From Amblyomma americanum (Eukaryota; Arthropoda; Arachnida; Ixodida; Ixodidae): a stretch of DNA of 64,000 bases. Where the stretch lies: the NCBI RefSeq assembly GCF_052857255.1, contig NC_135500.1, positions 46,931,772 through 46,995,771 of the forward strand, given 5' to 3'. Below the pieces are notes generated by a model. It saw only the letters and a list, made by a program, of their open reading frames with translations. It was not told the DNA's origin and searched no databases. Shown in pieces: positions 1-13,107 of this stretch (position 1 is its first letter; every line of letters begins with the position of its first letter). Position numbers and translations under genes: made by a program.

Positions 1-751
1 AGCACGGTCGACAGCGGCCGCCATTCTGTTCGACGACCGCCGAGCACGCTAGTTGCTTCGCCGCTGCCGACTCATTCAGTCCATTGCGGGAGGGAAGTCA
101 TCCTCGTGTACTGAAATCATAGTACAGGAGCGCTCTTGCATTTAGGGTCCTTCAGAATGCTCTGTGGACGACCACAATCCATTCACAACTCTGCCCAGCA
201 GTCAGATGACAAAGTGTCTGAGTGACCTCGGCAGGCTTATATACCTGCTGTCATCCAAGCGCTTTGTGTCCGCGCGCAATTTCGCTGCTTATATTATAAT
301 ATATTATATTATATTATAGCAACCAACTAGTCCAATTAAGAGCCTCTGCGTTTGCAAAACAACGCCATCGTGGTTTGTTCAGAAAACTGTGTACGAAACG
401 CAGTCATCCATAAATCAACTTATCTGCTATGAAATGTTAGAGCAGATGTCATTCATATAAAATCTGACTCTCGTGGCACGCCAGAGGACACATCAGCTTT
501 ATGGTATTGTTTACCGTTAAGGAAGAAATTCTGCCGTCTCAGATTTATATAATCGTACATCCACTTTACAACCGTGCTGTTTATTATATAGGTAATGGTT
601 GTTTCAGTGGTCGTAGCGGCAGAATACAAAAAGCATGCCTCCATTCGTTGCTGCCGAGTCCGCGCTCGCTTTGGGCTTCTCCCCCATCTTTGTCTATTCG
701 TGATACCGCGCGGTCATCTTCATCCCTACAATCAACCTCATGAAAAGAGAG
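1..751. other. No gene recognised
   Basis: No coding region that I recognise. A short TATAT-type AT run lies at 289-318. The GC-rich first 100 bases resemble tick LTR sequence only in composition, so I do not call an LTR. Confidence 0.4.
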
Positions 752-1247
752 CTATTCGGCTACTAACATTGAGGGCAAGACGGCCGGATCGTAATAAGGC
801 TTCAAGCACTGAACGTAAACAGTGACACGGCCGCGAAGCCGTGATTGGCTCGACAACGTACGTAGTTCACCGGGGAGATCTGCTCTATGGCACGGTAGGG
901 ATCCTGATACTAGTCGAGCAGCTTTTGGGACATTTGCGGATGAGTGAATGGAGTCCACAACCAAACAAGAGAGCCTGGTTGGGATGAATTGGTAGAGTTC
1001 ACAACGTTCCTGAGAGGTTGCCGGCGAGATTGGTGGGCCGACTTGAGCGATCAGGCAAGTCGATGCATTCTTCAGCATGTTTCACGGCCTGAGGAACGCG
1101 GGTACACTCTGAGGGATGAGTGCGGTATGTAAGTATGATGTCAAACGTCGGCAACGGCTGAAAATTATGTTGTGTTTTGCGGGGCCCTGTTGTAGGCGAG
1201 CGTAACGAATGGAACAACCGTGTTCCAGATAGTGTGGTCAGACGCAC
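752..1247 (-). pseudogene. Ty3/gypsy integrase C-terminal remnant
   Basis: Read on the minus strand, this decayed stretch first gives a motif like WNTVVPFVTLAYN, which matches the end of a gypsy integrase core. It then gives scraps of the post-core region and finally VQCLKPYYDPAVL, the tail motif also seen as VHVQRLRPYYDP at the end of gypsy A (13143-13349). Several frameshifts and a deletion break it. The family function is integration of retrotransposon cDNA. No LTR can be tied to it, and it must be inactive. Confidence 0.55.
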
Positions 1248-2392
1248 AGCGCTGGAATGAGGGGGGGGGGGGGTCTAAGGGGGTTGCAGTCCAGGGCCTC
1301 ACCTCGGACAGTATATAGGAGAAGGGGCCCCATTTATTCTAACCTGCTTAGTATATGGAACCATGGGCAACGGAACTTCGAGCGACATGTATGAAGCGAG
1401 AGAACCAGAACGAGCAGACGGGGCCCCCCGCCTAATGTAACAGCATGCGTTTAGCCTGATAATTTGAGGAGAGCATGTCGAACTGCAAAAAACAGGAATC
1501 CCCCGCCACCCCTGCGGGGCCCTCTTTATTACGAAGCGAGGTGCGTTTGCTTGGAAGAGTTTTCGCGGTTTCCTGTCAGTCCATCTGTCCAGTGGTGTCT
1601 GGAGAGGAGGCGTAAGGGGGAAACACCCAAAACATGTAATGTGGGATGAGGACCTAACCTCCCTTGCCCCTCGTCACCACCACGCCACCCTCCACCTCTC
1701 AAATAGTTCCGCCGCGGTCCTTCTCATAGGAAGGATGTGCTGCAGTACCCACCAGCGCCTCCCATTCGACTTTTCTTTACCGTGATGGTAATTTTGGCGG
1801 GGTAGGATGAGTCCGATAGCAAATTATAATGAGTCTGATGACAGAGTCTAGGCAGCAAAGGAAAGACGTCACACGTGCTTTTGTCCGCGTGTCGTGGGGC
1901 ATGGAATGTTCACTGTTTGGGCTAGGGTTGTGGAAGAGTGAAGGGCGAAGTTGGAGAGCTGGACACAAAGGCCTGTCTCCAGGGCCCATTCCTGCCTAGT
2001 GGCTGCGCACCATCGCGCGCGCTCGACGGGAAAAGTAGGTCAGACTGGCCGCCGAACTTTACAGAAAGAAGTAGAAAGAGATGACTCAGAGGCGACGGAG
2101 GGCGCGTAACCTCGCCCGCGCTAGGAGTCACCCTCTCCTCTTCGTTCTCGCAATTGGCGGCGACGGGCCGAAAGAAAAGTCGAGAACTTCCCAGAATAGA
2201 TGATTGCTCCTTGCCAAATAGGAAGACGAGACCGAAACGGGAGGAGTGAGTTTGTACGGAGAAGGAGGGAATTTCTACAAGGAACTCTATGCGTATGTGA
2301 ACGCCTGCTTTGGCGCTAGTAACAGACAGACGCGGTGCGCGTCTATGAAAGGAAGTTGATCGCGGGCTGCGATTCAGCCCCAAGCCGTCGGT
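1248..2392. other. Unassigned, GC-moderate stretch
   Basis: It contains a poly-G run at about 1261-1274 and no recognisable protein. Open frames here are short and look like chance. Confidence 0.4.
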
Positions 2393-2449
2393 TAAAGGGC
2401 GCTCGCTGTACGATCACTTTTTTCCGCATGCGCACGCGTCCTTGCGACC
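2393..2449 (+). repeat. Dispersed repeat, copy 1 (inverted partner at 9495-9547)
   Basis: The core CACTTTTTTCCGCATGCGC, with flanking AAGGGCGCT and ACGCGTC, recurs on the opposite strand at 9495-9547. Weaker similarity continues for about 30 bases beyond it. It is probably the end of a non-autonomous element. I found no target duplication. Confidence 0.5.
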
Positions 2450-5198
2450 ATGCGCACGGGCGCGTGAGGGTGCGTTGCGGATGAGGTGTTGTACGGTCAA
2501 GTTTGCTGCATGCGACCGTGCGGATGACTCCGGCGTTCTGATTGGCGCACTCGTCAGTGCCGCCCGTGCGGCAGCACAGGCATGTGCCGTAGCAAAACAC
2601 GAAGATATGTTGCCGTACGAATACACACACATTGATATGCTGGCTCACCCGAGACATGTTTAGCTGTGAGATTTTTCGTAGCAGGTGAAACCGCGATCGG
2701 CTGTTATAGCCATGAATCTCGGCGCGGACGATTCTGACGTCCGCGAACGAAGTCGCAACAAACTTTGCAACACCGCAGGCGAGGTTCTAAAACAGCGACG
2801 CGGGAAACGATTAACGGTTGCGCTATTTCTACTTCAGGAAGTGAAAAAAGGCATCACACCACGATCGTGACACAACTCGTTCGACCGCTAGTCGGCTAGA
2901 CTCCGCTGAAGACCGCTCATATATGCAACCGTTCTAACTACGATCTAAGGTTCTTGCCTCCTAATATTTAAAGACTGCCCCCATTGAAATTAACGCTATA
3001 CCCTAACATGCACTAACGATTTCAGAACGACGACGCTATTCGTATCGCGAATTCTCGGAGCCAAGGATACGGGACAAGAACAAGCTATAGGTTAGCAGTA
3101 CATATTCGATCGTTTGTAATTTTAACAGGGAAATTCACATAGCTGAGACCAGGCACAGGTTAAATAATCAGTTATTCAAACTAGCACACTGCAGTCTTTT
3201 TCCGTGTATTTTAATTGCCTTTATTTTGTAGCTTTTTCATTAATCATTGCACACTTTAGTTGCCATCTAAAAACGTTCGTTGTTACTGTCAGGTAAACAG
3301 TCCTCGTTGCTGTCTCCCCACTTAACTGTTATTGCAAAAGACACTTATCTATTCGTCGATATATGTAGTGTGTGTCTGAATTGTGCATGTATTAAAAATT
3401 CCATATTTTAGCACTCTGCTGTCGAATAAAAACCCAAATACACTAGAAAAATATGACATTCCCAGTAATATCGAGTATGTAAAATCAGTTGCAGCTGCAG
3501 GAGTTGTGCATTTCAGAGAAAAGTGACCGTGCAACAGTACTGCTTTCGCTCTGTAATGTTATTCGGTCCGTTATAAAAGGCAAAATTGAAATAGCACAGT
3601 GTGGTGGCAACTAAGCCATCTATCACTGCGCTGAAATGCACAGCTTTAATTTTTGCACTCACAGAGGGTAACCAGTTTTATTTTAGCAGTCATTCCTTAG
3701 CTCATATTGCAATGACAATTGCACAAGCTAGAATGCAGCAGTGCAAACAAGCCTGGAGAGTTGTGCTTAGAGCCAGTCAATGGGGACACATGCAGAAACA
3801 AGCTGGCATGTTGTCTGTACAACTCCAAAAAAATTCTTAAGGTGCCCATGTGAATGAAAACAAAGTGGTTGCTTAGTACTTAGTAAAAGGCCATACATGA
3901 CTTTTACCTTCAGTGTAAACATAACATGATGTGGGAGTTGGTAAATTGCTTTCCATCTGGACGGCTCCTGGTTGAGGTTGCGAAAGAGTACTTCATATAT
4001 TCAGGGAAACAGGATGCACTGACCATGCATAGTGGTTAACTCAAGCAGAATTTGTAGAAATATATTTACAAGATGAAAGCTGTGTTGTTGCAAAATGCAA
4101 TGAAATAAAAAATTTGCAGGTAAGTGTGTGTGGGGCATGCATGCGCATATCCTCTCATAGAGCTTTACAGTAATGTTTAAGACTCTTTTCTGAGCAGAAA
4201 AAAAATGAGGGATCGTAACAGTGATTCTGGATCCCAAAACGCAGATAAAAGTGTGCATTTTCTGCACAACTTGCCATGTATAAAATTTTTGAACGTGCTA
4301 GCTGTTCTTGTTAGCAATATCTTCTGCAAAGTAAAGCTTATTTCTTTGCCAGTTTGGTTTTCAAACTGGCAAAGTTCCCTTTATTCATGCCTTATGTTAA
4401 AATTACTTAGTCGTAAACCTAACTGCTTGAATATCTTTGCCGAGGCTATGCCTACTTTTCGGCTTCATACAGGAAGTGTATCTGAATTTTAAACAGTTCT
4501 AGAAGGGCTGCATGTATTAGGCAAACAAATGTCTTGTTTTGTGGCCTCTTTTTTGTTTCAAAATGATGCACCAAAATGATAAGCCTCCTTAGGGCCTTAT
4601 ATGAAAACTCGTGTTACTAAGGTAAGGAAAGCAGCAACTCTATGAATTAATTAATTTTGAGTACAGGCTTGTGATTTTCCGTGCGTTTCATTGCAGTAAA
4701 TGTAAGAAAATCATATTTACACGCATAATTCACAGCAGCTGTAATCTGACTCCATTCATGACAACAGAACTATATGTGAAATTTACCTTTATTATAGAGC
4801 AGAGGGAGGTACCCTTTTATATACACCGTAAATGCTGGCCCCATAACATACCTGGCTGGCCATTTCAGATGAGGATAAGGATCAAATGGCGCATTCACAT
4901 AAAAGTCACATGCGTAAACACATTCCCCTAGCATTTCAACCACATCACATAATGAAAGTCTACACGTTGCTTCGCTTGAAACAGGGTAGGATACAAGCAC
5001 AAAGGAAATACTGACACATAACAGCTCGTAATGGAGACGGGTATGGCTGACAGTAAAAACTATTAATGCAGTCCTATTAACATTGCCAAATAGGCCGTTC
5101 CCGAGCACGCAGACAGTTGTTCTGGCAGGTTGGAATGTTGATATTGATATTGGGATGGCAGACCATATAGCAATCAATGAAGACTAGTTAAATGAAAC
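2450..5198. other. Unassigned, mostly AT-rich
   Basis: The first 450 bases are CpG-rich and the rest is AT-rich. I see no transposon protein. One open frame of possible interest is listed separately at 4770-5177. Confidence 0.4.
4770..5177 (-). other. Open frame of unknown origin with a possible exon
   Basis: I do not recognise this 135-residue frame. Inside it, 4852-4927 (minus) is bounded by a TAG acceptor-like dinucleotide and a good CAG|GTATGT donor. It reads through a segment rich in aromatic and proline residues (PFDPYPHLKWPA) that looks more protein-like than its surroundings. It could be a host exon or chance. No neighbouring exon was found. Confidence 0.12.
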
Positions 5199-5210
5199 AG
5201 TGAAAGCAAG

Positions 5211-5679
5211 AGAGGCAGCAATGTTGGCTTGTTGGCTGTACATTTGATGGGAATAACGGGCTACACACGGACAAGAACCGACAACTGAAACGACGGACAC
5301 AGGACCAGTGTGCACTAACAACTAAAATCTATTCTGGTACTAGGGCACATAAATAACTTTCATGCACATGTTCAAAACAATCAATTCATTGCAACCGCCT
5401 GTGTCACACGCTCCTTCGCTTCTTGATTAGATCTAACTCCTCACTTGATAAAAACACCGACGGTGTGCTTACGCACTCGTCTTCACCAGCCTCCCGTATC
5501 TCAAAGACTTCTTTTTTTCTCTTTCTTCCTTGTCCCTTGCACGAGCTAAAATTGTGGTCTGTTCAAAGTAAGGTGAACATTTGTGATTTGCACAAAGGGG
5601 GAAAGGGGGGGGGGGGTTGTCCTGTGTCCGTCGTTTCTGTTGTCGGTTTTTTTGCGCGTGTAGCGCGTTATTCCTATCA
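5211..5679 (+). mobile_element. Fold-back element with A-box-like leader, copy 1
   Basis: A 12-bp direct duplication, AGTGAAAG[C/T]AAG (5199-5210 and 5680-5691), brackets this 469-bp unit. It opens with a short leader containing GGCTTGTTGGCTG, which resembles a tRNA A-box/D-arm. Inverted arms of about 65-70 bp follow at 5240-5307 and 5617-5679. They share CGACAAC[T/A]GAAACGACGG, and a spacer of about 310 bp containing a poly-G run separates them. Related units lie at 27971-28111 and 39984-40131. No coding capacity. Confidence 0.6.
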
Positions 5680-6479
5680 AGTGAAAGTAAGGTCATTAGT
5701 GAATGTAAGAAAAAGGGAAGGGCCAAGTAGAATACCTTTTAGGTTGAACAATATTCCAAAAAAAGAAAGGCAGGATGACCTAGAGTTATCATAGGCCAAC
5801 TGCTGATAACTGGCTAGGGTCGCTTAAATCCCGCTCAGAACACCACGATGCAACACATTATTTTATAAAGGATTTTATCGCATGCTTTGTCAAAGAGACT
5901 AAGGAGCAAGTGCGTGTCATGAAGAACGAAAAGTTGGCTATCACAGGAATGCTTTTCAAATAGCCTACCGATCAGGAAGGAACAATTTAATGGGCCATAA
6001 CGATTTAGCAGTGTGAGAGTACATAGTGTTTTTGACCATTAGGAACCCATGCTAGTCAAATAAATAGTGCAATGATTTGGTGCTTGTGACATTATCAGAA
6101 TTAAAGTTTTACCAAGTTCTGCTGCAGCCATGCCTCGTTAATATCCACCCTGTGATATGATGGCTTAAATTATGGACAGGTTTTCTGGGGATGAAACTTT
6201 ATCAAAGCTTGTATGCCTTAACATAGAAACTTGCTGTTTGGACAAATGACAGGGCTTAAGTGCACTAAATCAATTTGGACCCGCATATTTTTGTTATGTA
6301 ATATGGACCGCAATGCGAACGTCAGGACTGTGGTAACCAGATACTCTAAAATAGTGCAAGGACTCTTAGAGGACTTTGGCGACAAATACAGACTGAATCA
6401 TATGGCTGTTGCACCCCGGAATTGCCCTCATACCACTTGCAGCATAGCGTGCAGTTTTTGTTAAACATTGAACTGCTAG
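5680..6479. other. Unassigned
   Basis: AT-rich DNA with only short frames. Nothing recognisable. Confidence 0.4.
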
Positions 6480-6845
6480 GCGCGCCGACTCTCTCCGCTT
6501 GCACTTTCTGACTAACAAAGCACTTCTCTTTCTGGCATCAATGTGTCCACTGCTGTGAAATTAAGTGCTATAATCTCTGTATATAGAATGTTTAAATATT
6601 GCTTTCAGTGCATGCTTTGAATTTTATATATAGCTTGCTCTTTATGTTATATTGCGCGCTTAGTTTGTCTTTCCGCTGTTCATTCATAGATTGTGAATCA
6701 TGCCTTAGGTTTATGTATGCCTTTCTTGTTTGCATGTGACCAATGGCGCCACTGCTGCTGGATGTTGTGGGCCTCGGGAGCTTGACAAGCTACGGCTTTT
6801 TTTCCCAGGGCCCACTGCTCTCTCTAGCAAAAAATAAATAAACTG
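6480..6845 (+). mobile_element. LINE 3' end (tail only)
   Basis: The stretch ends in a stem-loop-like GTGGGCCTC...CAGGGCCCAC followed by AAAAAATAAATAAA (about 6828-6842). That is how CR1/Jockey-like LINE copies end elsewhere in this window (22829, 40795, 50033). No ORF remains, so the 5' boundary is arbitrary. Confidence 0.4.
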
Positions 6846-9494
6846 AAACTCAAAATCATTGGCACTGAAAGGCTCGGCGACTCATTTCCTGGCACACTTT
6901 GTTCACTGCACAAATTAATTAAGCCGCTCGCTGACTGTATAACTTTTTGTTATAATATCACAGATATTGACTTGCAACACAAATTTAATGTTTTTTTAAA
7001 CAGAGCACACGGCAGGAAGAAAAAAAACTACTCGAGTTAAAGCATGTCGGGCACGAGGAGGACTCAGCACAGTTGAAACGCAGGGAATCTTTAAATACAA
7101 TCCAAGCAGTAAGGAAATGCGTTGAAATTAAATGTGATCTCAACCTCGACAGGTCGATGGCTGCACCGGCACTGTAGGGCTTTCAGAAACGGCTCAATGT
7201 CAGCATTTCAGGGCCAACCACAGTGCAATAGCGCATAGCACATTTTGAAAAATCAAAATCAACCATGTTAATGTGGTTTTGGCAGTATGCACAAATGTGG
7301 CCCTCTCACAACCATAATAAAAATGTGAACAGATGTGTGTCCACAGAAACCTATAGCTGAGCATTGTGGAAGGTGCAAACAAGCATCTAAATTCAAGCAA
7401 ACAAATTTAGAAATGCAGCAAATACAAAGAAGGCGATGAAAATCTAGGAAGCATTCTACATTTATGACAAATACATTCTCATAGGCCCACCATCGCCTTC
7501 ATCCAGCAGGCAAATAATGTTCACTGCATGCAGTCACAGGTAAATAAACTCAGCAGATGCATGTGCATTGATAACATATGCTTCTAAAGGCTTCGAGAAT
7601 GTCTCACTCAAGCTGGTACAGCTTACTTAGGAAGCGCTAGTTAACAACTGTTCGACACCGATTAAGTCAAGTTGTTGAGCACCTCGGCGACAGCAGTGTA
7701 GTGAACGCAACAATAAATATGGGATCAGGTGCTAATTCAAAGAGTACAGTTTCTGTCACGAGTCATGGCTCACGGAGAACTTCGAGGTCGCTGCATTTTA
7801 CCAACAGTCATGGCAACCACGTTAATGGACTTAATATTGCAAGCATTTGTCTAAAATCCAAATTCACTGCACGCTGCTAAGCAAAAAATAAATTGTAATC
7901 ACAGCAGTTTACTGAAAATGCTTTTCATTTTTAGTCACGATTCACTATCATGGAAAACTCTGTATGTACAGTTCTGATCCATAACCAAAGTGTTCATATT
8001 AATAAGGCACAATTGTATATGGGTTACTTGCTTTGAGAAGTTTAAGCATCTGCTGTGGTCTTTTTTCTTTTTTGACATCAGATGAAACGAAATGCTCATG
8101 AAAAAGAGCTGCACTAGTGGGCCCATATTAGAGACTTCTGCATTGTGAAACACCGGTGAAGGAGTTGCGACAATGGTTTTTGTTCGTACATAGGTGTTCC
8201 TGATCTGATGATATGTTACAACCCAAACTTAACACTAATGCTTTGGCTCAGACCATGATCACATGCAGGAGAAGCTGGATTCATTCAATTTGTTAAGTAA
8301 ATAATTATAGCAGATATGGGCCCGCGCAGCCAGCAGGAAATAAAAAAAGACTCTCCGTATGTGAGAGCTGCATGCACGCCGATGTTTTAACACAGATTTC
8401 ACAGTGCCGCCGACATACCATCGTAATCCGGCGACTCATAGTCGCAAATTGCACTTTATGGAGCACAATGCCGCAGAATGCTGGTGACGCTTTTGTCGTC
8501 GCGGCAGAAAACAGCCCAACGGCCGTGCAGCCGAGGTCGTTTCGCATATGCAAAACACAGATTTAAGATGGTCTCATCCCACTCACGGCGGTTGTCTAAC
8601 ACAGTACACACGAACTACGATCGACATCGGTGATGGATACGCCGCAGCACAACGACTTGTGCTCGCGATCACTGCAACCGCTGCAACGAATGCGACTCGC
8701 TGCAGAGCTCGAAGTTGGTAAGTTCATTGCGTCGCGTCGCACTCACGGCGGTTCTCAAACTCAGTACACACGCGTGCACCCGTAACCAGGATCTGCTCTA
8801 CAGCTCGAAGTTCATTTCAGCACTCGCAAAACAAGGCGTGCGTAGTAAGCTTTTCAAACGTAATTATACTTGCACACGGTATAACTAACCGACACAAAAG
8901 CACTCGTTCCGACTGCAATCACTTTCACTAAACTGACGCTTGTCACTGCGCTGTGAAGCTTGCTGTATGCACAAGAAATTCACCCTGGGGAGCTGCTTCT
9001 CGCTGCTGTTCGTGAAGATCGTCGCGCGAATAAAGAACACTTGAAGCTATCACAAACGGCTTCATATAAATACATCGCGACACCGGCACTGTTACGTCTT
9101 GCGTACACAGCGTAGGTTTGAAGGCCGCTCAGGCAACTCGGTGTAGACGGCGACCAAACAACTTGGGGGAAACTGCCGCTTGCCGCTGTTGCACACATTG
9201 AAGCTCGAAGTCGCTGTCAACACTCGTAATAGTTAAACGCGGCCAACATTATGTGTTTCTCGGCAGAGCTACCACCTACTAGGCCTGGTTTTTCACTCCG
9301 CTTCACGGGCGGCCACCTTGCTGAGGAGGCGCGGCCTGGCACCGATGCGCGGCTACGTCATGGGACAGATGCCAATGGCGTGATGCGACCATCCGCTCAT
9401 GCGGAAAAAAGTTGAATTTGAACCAATTTGTGCGCACACGCGGATGGGTTCACGCGCTCCATTGTTCGGCCCTTGCGCAGCCCTTGCGCACTGT
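6846..9494. other. Unassigned
   Basis: AT-rich to about 8300, then more GC- and CpG-rich. The GC-rich part could be a host gene's 5' region, but I see no exon I can support. A partial direct duplication is listed at 8580-8773. Confidence 0.35.
8580..8773 (+). repeat. Partial direct duplication
   Basis: CACTCACGGCGGTT at about 8581 recurs at about 8741, both followed closely by CAGTACACACG. A second shared block, CTCGAAGTT, follows each copy. The unit is about 160 bp and has diverged. Possibly a decayed two-copy tandem repeat. Confidence 0.45.
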
Positions 9495-9547
9495 CGCAAC
9501 GACGCGTGCGCATGCGGAAAAAAAAGTGATTGTACAGCGCCCTTAAG
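9495..9547 (-). repeat. Dispersed repeat, copy 2
   Basis: Reverse complement of the 2393-2449 repeat. A shorter CATGCGGAAAAAA motif is also present at about 9400. It lies about 180 bp upstream of the hAT reading frame and might belong to that element's left end. Confidence 0.5.
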
Positions 9548-9722
9548 CTTGCATAAGCCCGCCCGCTGAGGAGCTCCCGGAGGACGCACCACTTTCGGCC
9601 AGCCACGGGCCATCCAGGCAGCGTGCGAAAGTCATCGGGACGGCCACCGTTGGACGCCTGCGGTCACGTCGGACTGAAGGAGTGCCCGGTGCGGTGAACT
9701 ATTAGCATCCATTCATGCGAAA

Positions 9723-12551
9723 ATGTTCGGTCGGAAGCTTCAAAGTGGCGCGCCTAAACGAAAGGCGAAGTTAGAAAGAGAAGAGCATGAAAAGAATCTA
9801 CCAAAGATGACAGAGTAGCTACTGAATGCAGCTTCCGTAGAGCAGAATGATCGCTCTACCCAGAGTCCGTGTCAAACTCCCAATAGTACCGACTGTGATT
9901 TTGGGGAGGATTTTCCAACTCCATCATCACGGTTTCCTGGCAAGAAGCAAGGTTTGATTCATCTTGGTTGTCTGGATCCTGTGAAAACGGTGCCAACCAC
10001 GGTCGTCCATATTTCTGAGCAACCGACGCTAACCGAGACCTGTCCTGCCCCTGAGTCAGCAACGTCTATGCTACTAGGCCGGGCCGCTGCCACAGAGTTC
10101 CAGGTGTCCGGTCCGCCACGCCCGATTTCTACTACTGCCGGTAAACAGGTGCCAAACCTCCCCGATGAGCCTCCTTCTACTGACGAGCGCCAGGATACAA
10201 CGCTCCAGGAACCGAATCACTTGTTTCCTGTTAGTTTGACTGCAAATAATCATGTTCCCACCCACAAAGTGCGCCTCGAGAAGACGAATGAGATGGCTTC
10301 TCGTTGCGGCAAAAGAGAAGTACCGACACCCCCGCAGCAACAGGTACGTTGCGAGATTATCCTAAGTGGCCCTGCTAATTGTCCGGGCGTTATTACTGAC
10401 AGCTTTCGGAGTGTATGCCTTAATAAAGGGCCATTGTATTTTCAAAATCGGGCAGAAAATTTTCAGTCTTCCGAAAGGCAATACAAAACTCAGATACGCT
10501 ATATGTCACCTCATGTTTTCGTGCGAAAGGTTGTAAATGGGGAGGCGTAAGAGATACACTGGCTAATGTACTCGGAGTCCAAAGGTTACGTTTAATGTTT
10601 CATGTGAAAACTATTTTCGATTTTAAGCAACCCCAGTGCTTTCACCAAGCACCCTTTTCTGACTGGAAAAGAGCAGAAGAAAAGGTTTACGCACCTGAAA
10701 ATAGCGTCGAGCACCGGAACTGCGTGGCAGCATGGCTCGCCCGCTCTAACTTGAGCAGCACAATTGACAAGGAGCTGGTTAAGCATCTTGTCGCTGAGAC
10801 CGCTTACTGGACAAAGGTGTTGAAGACGTAGTCGTTGTAGTTACGCTTCTAGCTGAGCGCAACCTAGCGTTTAGGGGCAGTGAGGAGATTTTTGGTTCAC
10901 CGAGAAATGGCAATTATATGGGAGTGCTTGAGGCACTTGCCAAGTTGGAGCCTTTTCTAGAGAAGCACACTAAACGCAAGGGAACGAAAGAAAAGGTCAC
11001 CCATCGTATCTATCAAAAACCATTTGTGATGAATTTATCTAGCATATGGCAATGGCTGTCAAGGAACGTCTCGTTGACGAAGTGATACGCGCAAAATACT
11101 TCTCTTTAATTGTTGATTCGACTCCAGACCTTACTCACATTGGTCAGCTGTCAGTTGTTTTACGATACTATTTAAATGGGATAGTGTACGAACGCTTTCT
11201 TGGGTTTGTTCCAATCGAATCGCATACCGGCTTGTATCTTTTCTATATCGTGATGTCCCTCTTGACGACCAACGACATCTCAATTGATGTCTGTAGGCGC
11301 CAAGCATATGATAATGCGAGCAATATGTCCGTAAAATACACAGGACTGCAAGCTCAAATCAAACACCTGAACGAATTGGCAGTCTACGTCCCGTGTGCTG
11401 GTCATTCACTGAACTTAGTTGGCGCGTGTAGCGTTGACAGTTGCCTTGAGGCAGTCAAATGTTTCACTGTAATTCAGAGACTGTATGTGTTCTTTGCTGC
11501 CTCACCTAAGCGATGGAAATATCTTTTGGACAGCATGGGCGGAACTGGCCAGCAGCTTGTTTTGAAAAATCCCTGAGGCCAGGTGGTCAAGAAACGCTGA
11601 ATTTGTAAGGCCATTCTGAAAATTTTCATTGCAGTCTTGCTTTGACTTGAAGCTATATAATAGATCGCGGAAGAAAACGGTGACAGTAGGAACGAAGCGC
11701 ACTCTCTCTTCAAGAAAATGACAAAACTAGAGGCTGCATTCATGGCGATTTTCTGGAGTGAAATCTTGGAGCGCTTTGACAAAACAAGCGTAGCACTTCA
11801 GAAACCAGGCCTAGACATTTCAACTGCTGTATACTTGCTGAGCTCTCTAGAAGGCTTTTTTAATTCTTTGCGACCTCTCTTTGATACCTTCGAAGAGAGA
11901 GCACGCACACTAAGTACCAATCAATGTTATCAGGATGAGGGCAAACGCATCGTTTTGAGTAAGCACGCGGACGGAAAAAGCCATAGTGCTCTACAAGGTA
12001 TAAAAAAGTTTATCGTAGAGACCTACAATGTTGTACTTGACAGTCTAGGCTCCGCTTTGCGAGTGCGAAAGGCTGCCTACACTGAACTCTGCGAAAGGTT
12101 CGAATTATTAAAGTTTCTGACAGTAATTGGGAGCGAGGCCTCTCTGGCACAGCAGGCTGAGAAGTTAGTGAAAACCTACAAAAATGATTTGGAGCCAGCA
12201 TTTTCCGCTGAAATCGTTCGGTTTGCGAACTTTCTGCACAACTCTGTGTGCCAGGGCACGAGTCTCTTGGCAATAATGAAGTTGATGCAGGAAAGAAAGC
12301 TTATTGATGTGTTTCCGAACCTTTCTATTGCTTTTCGAATGTACTTAAGCATACTCGTGGCAAACTGTGAGACCGAACGATCATTTTCTAAGTTGTCGCT
12401 GATAAAAAGTCGCCTTCGTTCGAGCCACCTTGACGACAAGGTGAACTCGCTTGCTGTCATGTCCAGTGAAAGTGACCTCCTCCGCGATCTATCCTTCGAA
12501 CAGACGATATCTGATTTCGCCAAAGCGAAGGCGCGAAAGATGCCATTTTAA
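9723..12551 (+). pseudogene. hAT-family transposase (ZMYM/TTF-finger type), broken
   Basis: The product would be a DNA transposase. The ATG at 9723 opens a basic N-terminus beginning MFGRK, typical of the family, but a TAG at 9816-9818 stops it. The frame then continues to 10550. A TTF-type zinc-finger region spans about 10500-10830 (FSDWKRA, ENSVEHRNC). The catalytic core follows to 11576 and includes VDSTPD, YDNASNM and CAGH (CxxH). An RW block lies near 11578. The C-terminal dimerisation domain is 11718-12551, with NCETERSFS. The acidic triad residues are visible, but at least four frame breaks separate the parts. Terminal repeats were not resolved. Confidence 0.85.
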
Positions 12552-12901
12552 AAGAGGACTGTTTACGCTATACATGAAAAGTTCCAACAAGTTCGTTGTG
12601 TCGCCTCCCATCCTCCACGTTGCCAACGAAACGCTGAGCAGTGTAATTCAAGATATGCAAATCTACGTTGTTCGTCTCTTGTTTGTTCTTCTTGTGATAG
12701 TTAGCGTGCTTATAAACAACTGTATTTTGTTGTTGTTGATAGTGCCACGTTTATTTTCTGTCCTCCTTGCTTGTCTTACCTTTAATAAAAATATTTTCAA
12801 GTAATGTTTTGTAATTACAGTTGGTAATTTTCATCTGTGTTCTAGTGATTTTTATGATGTTTGTATTGCCTTAAGTATTGTATTTATAGTATTGTATGTT
12901 G
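12552..12901. other. 3' flank of the hAT gene
   Basis: AT-rich, with AATAAA at about 12783, which may be the poly(A) signal of the transposase. No coding sequence. It ends at the gypsy A LTR. Confidence 0.4.
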
Positions 12902-13107
12902 TGTAACGGGGGCTTAGGTTAATGCTGAGGCTGCGGCGAAACCACGGCGGCGACCGAGTCTCTCGTCTGTTCAGGTCAGCAGGCGCTCGGTCTGAGCGAT
13001 GGCAGTGCGGCTACCTATTCTTCTTCTTCTTTTCCTCAGTCAGGCTACTTCTTCTTCTTCTTCCTTTCCTCAGTCAACATAGGATGATGCCCTTCTTTTT
13101 CTTCACA
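12902..13107 (-). repeat. 3' LTR of gypsy A
   Basis: Bounded by TGTAAC on the left and TTCACA on the right, giving inverted TG...CA ends, with the polypurine tract immediately inside. It contains two similar TTCTTC-rich blocks. With no second LTR, the left edge rests on the TG end alone. Confidence 0.5.
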
